Part shown: positions 1 through 4,836 of the stretch, piece by piece
Position numbering within the stretch: the stretch's first letter is position 1
Layout of the letters: each line of letters starts with the position of its first letter
Source of the DNA: a virus
Direction: 5' to 3' (one strand)
DNA length: 23,372 nucleotides
Virus record (IMG/VR): IMGVR_UViG_3300000224_000013
Coordinates: 1-23,372 of that record
The notes under the pieces: generated by a model
Told to the model about the DNA's origin: nothing
The model's database searches: none
What the model saw: only the letters and a program-made list of their open reading frames with translations
Program-made: the position numbers and the translations under genes

Positions 1-1
1 A

Positions 2-184
2 ATTGAACCCCAAGAAACCCCCGCCGATCTTGATCACTTGAAAACCCACGGTCACAGGATCACGTATTGCCCCTATAGGTCGGGTTCTTTTCAACGGTAT
101 GAATCCGACGGTTCTTTGAGCGATATTGAAACCGCCGAATCCCTGATCTTGGACACCTTGGGCAACCGATACGCCATGACCTGA
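2..184 (+). CDS. 3' end of an unrecognised gene (5' end outside window)
   Basis: This frame is open from the first bases of the window to TGA at 182-184, giving the last 60 residues of a protein. The peptide is hydrophilic and mixed in charge, with no membrane segment and no motif I recognise. It contains CPYRSG (codons tgc-ccc-tat-agg-tcg-ggt), which echoes the TPYRGI coding sense of the repeat array that starts 70 bp downstream. The local sequence is somewhat richer in G+C than the genes that follow. It could be a chance frame, since only 60 codons are visible, but the absence of stops and the abrupt change to repeats right after the stop favour a real gene end. Confidence 0.45.
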   Translation: MEPQETPADLDHLKTHGHRITYCPYRSGSFQRYESDGSLSDIETAESLILDTLGNRYAMT

Positions 185-209
185 TCATCACCGCCTGATC
201 ATCACCGCC
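182..209 (+). repeat. Two perfect 14-bp tandem repeats at a gene end
   Basis: TGATCATCACCGCC occurs twice in a row (182-195 and 196-209), and a third partial copy (TGATTTTGACC) follows. The first TGA is the stop codon of the preceding reading frame. The stretch from here to 250 holds no gene that I can support. Confidence 0.7.
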
Positions 210-250
210 TGATTTTGACCGATTCCACCCGATTCACGGGATCAAAAGGG

Positions 251-544
251 ATGACCCCCTACAGGGGAATTAGAGCGGCAACCCCCTACAGGGGAATTAT
301 AGAGGTGACCCCCTACAGGGGAATTATAGAGGTGACCCCCTACAGGGGAATTATAGAGGCGACTGGAAAGATTTTGTCGTGATCCCCTACAGGGGAATTA
401 TAGAGGCGACTGGAAAGATTTTGCAGCGACCCCTACCAGTGGAAATTAGAGAGGCGACTGGTGAGATTTTGTAGTGGCCCCTACCAGTGGAAATTAGAGA
501 GGCCACCAGCGAAATTAGCCGTTGCCCCTAGCGAGGGAGTTATG
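251..544 (+). repeat. Tandem array of eight hairpin-bearing units (27 then 47-48 bp)
   Basis: Eight units start at about 254, 281, 308, 335, 382, 429, 477 and 524. Spacing is 27 bp for the first three steps and 47, 47, 48 and 47 bp after that. The core is CCCCTACAGGGGAATTATAG, in which CCCC and GGGG can pair around a TACA loop. Later units read CCCCTACCAGTGGAAATTAG, and the last reads CCCTAGCGAGGGAGTTATG, which keeps a CCCT/AGGG stem by paired changes. The 20-bp insert in the longer units (gactggaaagattttg plus four bases) is nearly the same each time. From 185 to 579 there is no gene I can support. The array may be a regulatory, packaging or replication site. It is related to the dispersed motif seen elsewhere in the window. 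Confidence 0.85.
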
Positions 545-579
545 TACGGTACCTCAAAGAAGCAAACAATGGAGTTTAA

Positions 580-759
580 ATGATGTTTGATGATGATGAA
601 GACAAGACACAGTGCTACTTGTGTGATGCTTACTGTAAAGATTCTGAAGTGGTCACGACGGAATGTGGCGAGAGCGTTGGTGAGTGTTGTGTCCGTGATC
701 TGCACGTTACTGGGTATGAAACAGAACACGACAGCGAGACGTTCTACCACCTACCATAA
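580..759 (+). CDS. Small acidic Cys-rich protein, possible zinc-binding (59 aa)
   Basis: ATG at 580 is preceded by a GGAG Shine-Dalgarno at 571-574 and the frame runs to TAA at 757-759. A second ATG follows directly, so the protein may begin one residue later. The product is acidic, starts MMFDDDEDK and has six cysteines: C12, C15, C19, C29, C36 and C37, with histidines at 42, 50 and 57. The CxxC and clustered cysteines suggest a zinc-binding knuckle, but I recognise no family. Position as the first gene after the repeat array, among other tiny genes, fits an early host-takeover protein; that is inference. The antisense frame over this stretch has no supporting start signal and is a shadow. 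Confidence 0.7.
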   Translation: MMFDDDEDKTQCYLCDAYCKDSEVVTTECGESVGECCVRDLHVTGYETEHDSETFYHLP

Positions 760-778
760 CCCCCGCAGTGGAAATTAA
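759..778 (+). repeat. Intergenic copy of the dispersed CCCC-AGTGGAAATTA motif
   Basis: ACCCCCGCAGTGGAAATTAA begins on the last base of the preceding stop codon and lies 37 bp before the next start codon. It matches the second-half units of the 251-544 array at the AGTGGAAATTA core. Confidence 0.6.
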
Positions 779-815
779 TAGTAGCACAGCTACGCAGTGA
801 AACAGGAGAAGACAA

Positions 816-1016
816 ATGGAAAAGACAGGTTGGCAGCGTGAGATCGGAGAGCAGGTCACAGCGGAATATTGTGGTCATGTTGTTACTGGTACTATTACTG
901 ACAAGAGGGTAGCTTACGGAAACTACGTGAAGTTATATCTTGAAGTCCCCGCAGGTTTTGATATGTACGGACAGACAAGATTTCAATGTGTCGTAACAGA
1001 AAAGGAAGTGATCTGA
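816..1016 (+). CDS. Hypothetical phage protein (66 aa)
   Basis: ATG at 816 follows AGGAGAAGACAA, a strong Shine-Dalgarno at good spacing. The stop TGA (1014-1016) shares its A with the next ATG, so the genes are translationally coupled. The product has alternating hydrophobic residues through its middle (HVVTGTITDKRV, YVKLYLEV), which suggests a small beta-barrel. I recognise no family. Confidence 0.75.
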   Translation: MEKTGWQREIGEQVTAEYCGHVVTGTITDKRVAYGNYVKLYLEVPAGFDMYGQTRFQCVVTEKEVI

Positions 1017-1303
1017 TGGAAAACTTTATCAAAGAACTCGAAGCTATCATGTTCGACGTGAAAGATGCCACAGCCCGTACAGGGGAATATAAGAACGACA
1101 TTGATCGTGGTATCAACGTGAACCACCACCGTGAAATTGAGAATGTACCAAAGGCCAAGACCATTGAGAACCTGTTCGAGTATCTTACAGATGCTAAAGA
1201 TGACATGGATCGTGTGCAGGACAGTCTCAAGGACATCACAGATAAACTTGACACCCTGCTTGATATGGTCGAGTATGAAGCAGTAGCAAAGGAGATTCGC
1301 TGA
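1016..1303 (+). CDS. Hypothetical helical protein (95 aa)
   Basis: I chose ATG at 1016, which overlaps the previous stop by one base and has AAGGAAG about 5 bp upstream. The frame is open 30 bp further up, but only inside the previous gene. The protein is strongly charged and looks almost entirely helical. Residues from about 55 to 90 have heptad-like spacing of L, I, V and M, which suggests a coiled coil. No catalytic motif is visible. It lies in the run of small coupled early-type genes. Confidence 0.75.
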   Translation: MENFIKELEAIMFDVKDATARTGEYKNDIDRGINVNHHREIENVPKAKTIENLFEYLTDAKDDMDRVQDSLKDITDKLDTLLDMVEYEAVAKEIR

Positions 1304-1304
1304 T

Positions 1305-1583
1305 ATGTCTAAAGTAAACGCACTGTTCCAAGAAGCAGAAGAAGCTAAGTTTGATCGTCAGACTGAGATCATGGTCGATGTTGATGTCGAGATGATGTTC
1401 CACTGTGGTGAAATCGAGAGTTTCCGCATCAGTAACATCCCCTGCACATGGGTATGGGACGAGTCATCAAGAGATGCAGCAGAATACTGGGCTGCATTGG
1501 ATCACATCAGCGAGAACTACATGTTTGACTGGTTCACAGTTAAATCTTGGACAGGGTCACCAGTAAAGAAAGGAGAACACTAA
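1305..1583 (+). CDS. Hypothetical protein (92 aa)
   Basis: ATG at 1305 begins one base after the previous stop, with AAAGGAG about 13 bp upstream. The stop shares its last base with the ATG of the next gene. The product is acidic with many aromatic residues (four Trp between about 49 and 82) and no motif I recognise. A soluble cytoplasmic protein of the early block is the most that can be said. Confidence 0.75.
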   Translation: MSKVNALFQEAEEAKFDRQTEIMVDVDVEMMFHCGEIESFRISNIPCTWVWDESSRDAAEYWAALDHISENYMFDWFTVKSWTGSPVKKGEH

Positions 1584-1777
1584 TGTTATTTATAGTATCA
1601 CTCAAGGCACCGAAGGGATGGGAAGATTCAAAACCCACACTCATAGGGGCTTTCCTAATGAAGACAGACGCAGAGAACTTTCTTAACGCACACAGCCTGA
1701 AAGATAATTTGGTGCTTGCAGAAGTCGATAACGTCTGGCAACACTGGGAAGCAATCAAAGCTGGAGAAGCACAATGA
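1583..1777 (+). CDS. Hypothetical protein (64 aa)
   Basis: ATG at 1583 is preceded by AAAGGAGAACACTA, the same ribosome-binding cassette that precedes the starts at 3125 and 15151. This decides the start, although the frame is open 36 bp further up. The product begins MLFIVSLKAPKGW and has a beta-like N-terminus and a helical C-terminus. It resembles many small phage proteins that begin with a hydrophobic strand, but I cannot name a family. It overlaps the next gene by ATGA. Confidence 0.75.
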   Translation: MLFIVSLKAPKGWEDSKPTLIGAFLMKTDAENFLNAHSLKDNLVLAEVDNVWQHWEAIKAGEAQ

Positions 1778-1974
1778 ACAACACTTTCACATCAGAAGCA
1801 GAAAACTACATCGTGGGCATCCTCACACAGTATGGGGTCACACGTCTGGACACAGGCAAGGCGTATACCATGTCAGGCGCACTAGCCCGTGCCAACGAAA
1901 TGAACGAGACCTGTGAGGCTGAACTGAAGGCCATACGTGGAAATAAGTTTGTCGCTATCAAAAGATATGATTGA
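1774..1974 (+). CDS. Hypothetical protein (66 aa)
   Basis: The start ATG lies in an ATGA overlap with the preceding stop, with GGAG 8 bp upstream. The product begins MNNTFTSEAENYIVGILTQY and has helical segments followed by a basic, beta-like end (NKFVAIKRYD). No family is recognised. The stop TGA at 1972-1974 runs straight into a copy of the dispersed CCCC-AGTGGAAAT motif. Confidence 0.7.
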   Translation: MNNTFTSEAENYIVGILTQYGVTRLDTGKAYTMSGALARANEMNETCEAELKAIRGNKFVAIKRYD

Positions 1975-1990
1975 CCCCCGAAGTGGAAAT
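1974..1990 (+). repeat. Intergenic copy of the dispersed CCCC-AGTGGAAAT motif
   Basis: ACCCCCGAAGTGGAAAT overlaps the stop codon of the gene to its left, exactly as the copy at 759 does. The remaining gap to the start at 2054 shows no clear promoter or terminator. A related sequence, TGACCCCCG..TGATGAAAA..TACTGAAG, lies at the end of the gene stopping at 3411. Confidence 0.6.
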
Positions 1991-2053
1991 ATGTTACTGA
2001 AGTGTATAGACGCAGAATCACCTGCATCACACTGATCTAAAAGGATTATTAAA

Positions 2054-2323
2054 ATGACTACCTCAAACACAATGACCCCTGAGCAAGTTAAATGCATGAT
2101 CGAAGGCAAAGGTACAAAGATTGCTACTGTGTCGTTCATCAAAGCTGACGGTACGATCCGTGTTATCAACGGTCTGTTCAAGCCCTCTTCCAAGATCGTA
2201 GGCTCTGAGCGTGGTGTGGCCCAAGGAGAGGCTATGAAGGCACGGGGGCAGGTTCCTGTGTACGAGCTTACCAGCAAGCGGTGGAAGAGCTTCTACGCTG
2301 ACAAAGTGCTGGAGATTAAATGA
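2054..2323 (+). CDS. Putative SH3-like beta-barrel phage protein (DUF2693-like)
   Basis: ATG at 2054 follows AAAAGGATTATTAAA. The 89-residue product contains TVSFIKADGTIRVINGLFKP (about residues 25-44) and ends in YELTSKRWKSFYADKVLEIK. The layout of a V-x-F-x-K-x-D-G-x-x-R strand pair and a final W-K-S-F strand resembles the small SH3-fold proteins annotated DUF2693 in many phages. I recall this from the family pattern and have not tested it by search. Function in that family is unknown. The stop overlaps the next ATG by one base. Confidence 0.6.
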   Translation: MTTSNTMTPEQVKCMIEGKGTKIATVSFIKADGTIRVINGLFKPSSKIVGSERGVAQGEAMKARGQVPVYELTSKRWKSFYADKVLEIK

Positions 2324-2403
2324 TGACCGACTATTGGGAAGACGATTGCCCTGCTGATGTAGCAGAAGACATACGTAAGTGGCTAAAGGAGAATAACAGA
2401 TGA
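2323..2403 (+). CDS. Tiny acidic ORF (26 aa)
   Basis: ATG at 2323 shares its A with the stop of the previous gene, and the frame ends TGA at 2401-2403, overlapping the next ATG by four bases. The peptide is acidic at its N-terminus (MTDYWEDD) and amphipathic at its C-terminus. The exact fit between two genes by start-stop overlaps is the main evidence. At this length chance cannot be excluded. Confidence 0.45.
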   Translation: MTDYWEDDCPADVAEDIRKWLKENNR

Positions 2404-2735
2404 CATACGAAGAGTATGGGAACTACTTCCCTTATCAAACAAATTATAGAAATGATGAGCTTGTGAAAGCTGCAAAAGAGTTTGTGAAGTCTATGAGCTT
2501 TAGTGAAATAAAGGATCATGTAAAAGAGTATTGCTTGGAGGATGAAAACGAAGGCAAAAACTGGGATGAAGATTGGAATGAAGATCAGGCGCAAAAAATT
2601 AGAGCAATGAACGAAAAAGTCTTGTCTCTCTCAGAGCCTAAACTAAGAGAGTTTGCTTTTAAGGATCAAAAGCACCTTATGATGTGCCACGAAGATAAAG
2701 ACATTGACCAATTCATAGAGGACTATTTGAAATGA
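2400..2735 (+). CDS. Hypothetical acidic helical protein (111 aa)
   Basis: ATG at 2400 is preceded by AAAGGAGAATAACAG, a strong Shine-Dalgarno. The product is rich in Glu, Asp and Lys and looks fully helical, with an unusually acidic centre (about residues 46-62, Asp/Glu/Trp/Asn). Local A+T is higher than in the flanking genes. I recognise no family. High acidity could fit a DNA-mimic or inhibitor, but nothing in the sequence demonstrates that. It overlaps the following hydrolase gene by ATGA. Confidence 0.7.
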   Translation: MTYEEYGNYFPYQTNYRNDELVKAAKEFVKSMSFSEIKDHVKEYCLEDENEGKNWDEDWNEDQAQKIRAMNEKVLSLSEPKLREFAFKDQKHLMMCHEDKDIDQFIEDYLK

Positions 2736-3109
2736 CCCCACTCTTGTGTCTTGCTACTGCTGTCTACTTTGAGGCCCGTGGAGAGAACCACATGGGACAG
2801 ATGGCAGTAGCACAGGTGGTAGTCAATCGGATGCACGACGACAGGTATCCTGATACCATCTGTGATGTCGTGTGGGAGCCTAAAGCCTTCTCGTTTACCC
2901 ACGATGGAAAGAGTGACCGCATGAAGCACCCTGAGAGCCGTTCTAAAGCCCTAGAGGTAGCCAAGGATACTCTTGATGGGGAAGGCTTAGGGATCACCAG
3001 TACGCATTATCACACGGTCAGTATAAGAGTTTACTGGAGTAAGCACTATCAGCTTGACGGGCGTGTCGATGGACATTACTTCTACACAAACGATACACCA
3101 TACAAATAA
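2732..3109 (+). CDS. SleB/CwlJ-like cell wall hydrolase
   Basis: The 125-residue product has the Hydrolase_2 (SleB/CwlJ, PF07486) signature: ATAVYFEARGE at 8-18, GQMAVAQVVVNRM at about 22-34, YPDTICDVVW at about 39-48, then an AFSFT segment. In this family the Glu of the YFEARGE motif (E14 here) is the likely catalytic acid in a lysozyme-like muramidase or transglycosylase fold. There is no signal peptide or membrane segment, so export would need a holin, or the enzyme could be carried in the virion. It starts at ATG 2732 in an ATGA overlap. Its place in the early block rather than the lysis cassette is unusual, because the window has a second endolysin at 17556-17930. Confidence 0.85.
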   Translation: MTPLLCLATAVYFEARGENHMGQMAVAQVVVNRMHDDRYPDTICDVVWEPKAFSFTHDGKSDRMKHPESRSKALEVAKDTLDGEGLGITSTHYHTVSIRVYWSKHYQLDGRVDGHYFYTNDTPYK

Positions 3110-3124
3110 CAAAGGAGAAGACTA

Positions 3125-3256
3125 ATGACCCCACAGATGGAAAATGCAGTGGAAAGCCTTTGCATTTACCCAATGCAATTCATAAGGCTTGCTTTGATGC
3201 ACGTTGTTGACGTATCTGAGGTAGTGATAACACATAATAAAGGAGAACTACAGTGA
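3125..3256 (+). CDS. Small hypothetical protein (43 aa)
   Basis: ATG at 3125 follows AAAGGAGAAGACTA at ideal spacing, the clearest ribosome-binding site in this stretch. The frame ends TGA at 3254-3256, overlapping the next start by four bases. The peptide begins MTPQMENAVESL and has a short hydrophobic centre, too weak to call a membrane helix. Its first codons contain the CCCC..GATGGAAAA form of the dispersed motif and a CAGTGGAAA at 3147-3155. Confidence 0.6.
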   Translation: MTPQMENAVESLCIYPMQFIRLALMHVVDVSEVVITHNKGELQ

Positions 3257-3411
3257 CGCTACAGATGGAACGAGACCTACAAGAGATGGGCATATTACCA
3301 GAAACTCTACTGGAAGACCTGAGTGAAATACTCTATCGCTCATGCTCAACACCAGCCAAGGGTTACTTTAGTGACCCCCGTGATGAAAATACTGAAGAGG
3401 TTCCTTACTGA
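3253..3411 (+). CDS. Small hypothetical protein with GTG start (52 aa)
   Basis: The only well-placed start is GTG at 3253, preceded by AAAGGAGAACTACA. The stop TGA at 3409-3411 shares its last base with the ThyX ATG. The product is acidic and helical (LPETLLEDLSEILYR in the middle). It begins MTLQMERDL, resembling MTPQMENAV of the preceding gene, so the two starts may share ancestry or a shared start-region element. No family is recognised. Confidence 0.6.
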   Translation: MTLQMERDLQEMGILPETLLEDLSEILYRSCSTPAKGYFSDPRDENTEEVPY

Positions 3412-4079
3412 TGATGAAAGCTAAACTAATCGCTTACACCCAGCCAGTGGAAAATGAGATCATAGGACTAACTGATGTCCAAGACCTGATTGCCTACTGT
3501 GCCAAGGTGTCAAACCCAAAGGGTCAGGCAGACCTATCAACGAGCGAGAGCCTGTTGAGCTACCTCATCAAGCACCAGCACTGGTCGCCGTTTGAGATGG
3601 CTACAGCTACAGTGGAAATTGAGACAACACGCGATATTGCTAGGCAGATGCTACGCCACCGATCATTTGCTTTCCAAGAGTTCAGCCAACGATACGCTGA
3701 TCCACGGGACATGGAGAATACGTTCGTTTTGCGTGAGGCTCGACTGCAAGACACAAAAAACCGTCAGAACAGCGTAGAGGTTGACAACCCAGCACTGTCT
3801 GGAGAGTGGCGGATGAGACAGCAGGATGTCATTGACGCAGCTAAGGCGCACTACAACTGGGCTATCCTTAACGGCATCGCTAAAGAGCAGGCCCGTGCAG
3901 TACTGCCAGAAGGTAACACAGTCTCTAGGCTGTACGCTCAGGGGTCTATTCGATCTTGGATACACTATGTGGCACTACGGTCAGCTAACGGCACTCAGCG
4001 TGAGCATATGGACCTAGCAGTAGAAATTGGAAAAGCGATCTCTAAGATATTTCCCATGATTGGAGAGCAGAATGACTAA
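3411..4079 (+). CDS. thyX: FAD-dependent thymidylate synthase ThyX
   Basis: The 222-residue product carries the ThyX signature RHRx7S (R82-H83-R84 ... S92, RHRSFAFQEFS). It also has the upstream HWSPFE segment (57-62) and EQARAVLP (159-166), all landmarks of the flavin-dependent enzyme. ThyX methylates dUMP to dTMP with methylenetetrahydrofolate, FAD and NADPH, and acts as a homotetramer in the cytoplasm. Length is normal for the family. Translation may begin at ATG 3411 or 3414. It overlaps the sigma-like gene by 8 nt. With NrdJ and glutaredoxin in the same arm, it shows the phage makes its own dNTPs. Two copies of the dispersed CAGTGGAAA motif lie in this gene (3445-3453 and 3610-3618). Confidence 0.95.
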   Translation: MMKAKLIAYTQPVENEIIGLTDVQDLIAYCAKVSNPKGQADLSTSESLLSYLIKHQHWSPFEMATATVEIETTRDIARQMLRHRSFAFQEFSQRYADPRDMENTFVLREARLQDTKNRQNSVEVDNPALSGEWRMRQQDVIDAAKAHYNWAILNGIAKEQARAVLPEGNTVSRLYAQGSIRSWIHYVALRSANGTQREHMDLAVEIGKAISKIFPMIGEQND

Positions 4080-4632
4080 GCTAACCACAGATGAAATCGT
4101 AACGATGTGTGAGAGGCTGGCGCGTAAGTACCGACGACCTCACATGAATGACGATCTGGTGTCGGAAGGTGTCTTGTCTATCTATGAAAGACTTGAGGTT
4201 AAACCAGATGAGTACCCTGCAAGCCTGTACAGACGTGCTAACAAGGCCATGCACGATTTTATCAATAGGAAGTCTAAAGTTGTACACATACCATACACAC
4301 GCACCTCTGAGAGCTTATCAAAGGGTGTAGGTTACAAACACGGCACATACTCTGAGAAAGGCAAAAAGGAACTGGCAAGAGCTTTGTCAGCTACCTCAGT
4401 TAACTTTGATGACACCTTCTCTCTTTACGTACAAGATTGTACTCAAAAGTATGAGACTGATGACTTCATATCAAAAGCATTTAAGTTACTTGACGACATA
4501 GATGCGGAAATCATACACAAGAGGTACTTTAATGAGATGAAACAAGAGGATGTAGCGGCAGAATGTGGTATGTCTCAACAGGCTGTATATAAGCGTGAAG
4601 TTTCTGCTTTAAATAAAATGTCACGGCTGTAA
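4072..4632 (+). CDS. Sigma-70-family-like transcription factor
   Basis: I chose ATG at 4072, with GGAG 7 bp upstream, over a TTG at 4060. The 186-residue product has a region-2-like N-terminal half: DDLVSEGVLSIYERLE at 27-42, then AMHDFINRKSKVVHIP at 59-74, which matches the 'dylRrrsrlvriP' pattern after sigma region 2.4. Its C-terminus is region-4-like, with EIIHKRYFNEMKQEDVAAEC and GMSQQAVYKRE forming a helix-turn-helix at about 157-176. No region 1.1 or clear region 3 is present, as in ECF-type factors. I infer that it redirects host RNA polymerase to phage promoters, possibly the late minus-strand genes. A non-sigma DNA-binding regulator with similar helices is the alternative. It ends just before a promoter and the control region at 4644-4821. 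Confidence 0.65.
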   Translation: MTKLTTDEIVTMCERLARKYRRPHMNDDLVSEGVLSIYERLEVKPDEYPASLYRRANKAMHDFINRKSKVVHIPYTRTSESLSKGVGYKHGTYSEKGKKELARALSATSVNFDDTFSLYVQDCTQKYETDDFISKAFKLLDDIDAEIIHKRYFNEMKQEDVAAECGMSQQAVYKREVSALNKMSRL

Positions 4633-4643
4633 CAAATCGTGAG

Positions 4644-4671
4644 TTGTTAGAACTCTAAAAAGGTCTATATA
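4644..4671 (+). promoter_or_regulatory. Promoter copy 1 (TTGTTA-N16-TATATA)
   Basis: TTGTTA at 4644-4649 and TATATA at 4666-4671 are separated by 16 bp, with AAAAAGGTC directly before the -10. The same arrangement recurs at 8550-8577, with the block AAAAAGGTCTATATA identical. It points to the primase-helicase gene about 165 bp downstream. Confidence 0.65.
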
Positions 4672-4686
4672 AGTAAGTGTAGCCCT

Positions 4687-4821
4687 CTTAAGTTACCTCT
4701 AGAGTTACGCTAGAGCTATTAAACTACTACATCAACCAATAAAAGAGTTACTCTAGAGTTACTCTGGTGTTACCCTTTTTAAGGTTGATGTAGTAGTTGT
4801 TAGACTTAAGACACCTCTAGA
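4687..4821 (+). repeat. Control or origin-like region: phased GTTAC repeats and 16-bp inverted repeat
   Basis: The non-coding stretch 4633-4836 holds several ordered elements. AGTTAC (or TGTTAC) recurs at 4691, 4703, 4746, 4757 and 4768, so neighbours are 11-12 bp apart, about one helical turn. A perfect 16-bp inverted repeat has arms AACTACTACATCAACC (4722-4737) and its complement (4783-4798), with 45 bp between that contain three of the repeats. CTTAAGNNACCTCTAGA occurs directly repeated at 4687-4703 and 4805-4821, flanking everything. This organisation resembles iteron-type origins or operator clusters. Its place upstream of primase-helicase fits either role. No initiator gene is identified. 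Confidence 0.6.
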
Positions 4822-4836
4822 TAAAGAAAGATAAAT

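Noticed and set aside
251-382. 43-codon gene in the repeat array
   Set aside because: The frame follows only from 27-bp repeats being a multiple of three; the start has only a weak AAAAGGG before it and the later units break frame.
251-544. CRISPR array
   Set aside because: Units are repeated, but the inserts between them (gactggaaagattttg plus four bases) are nearly identical rather than unique spacers, units drift in sequence, and no cas gene is present.
481-750. Minus-strand 89-codon frame with hydrophobic stretches
   Set aside because: It lies opposite the better-supported + strand gene 580-759, has no ribosome-binding site, and would be the only minus-strand gene in this arm.
986-1015. 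Upstream starts for genes at 1016, 1583, 15151, 16286, 16567 and 23067
   Set aside because: In each case the longer frame only runs into the preceding gene or a leader; the inner ATG has a Shine-Dalgarno or an exact stop-start overlap.
4641-4660. Terminator after the sigma-like gene (GAGTT-N5-AACTC)
   Set aside because: The stem is only 5 bp, has no T run, and overlaps the -35 of promoter copy 1.
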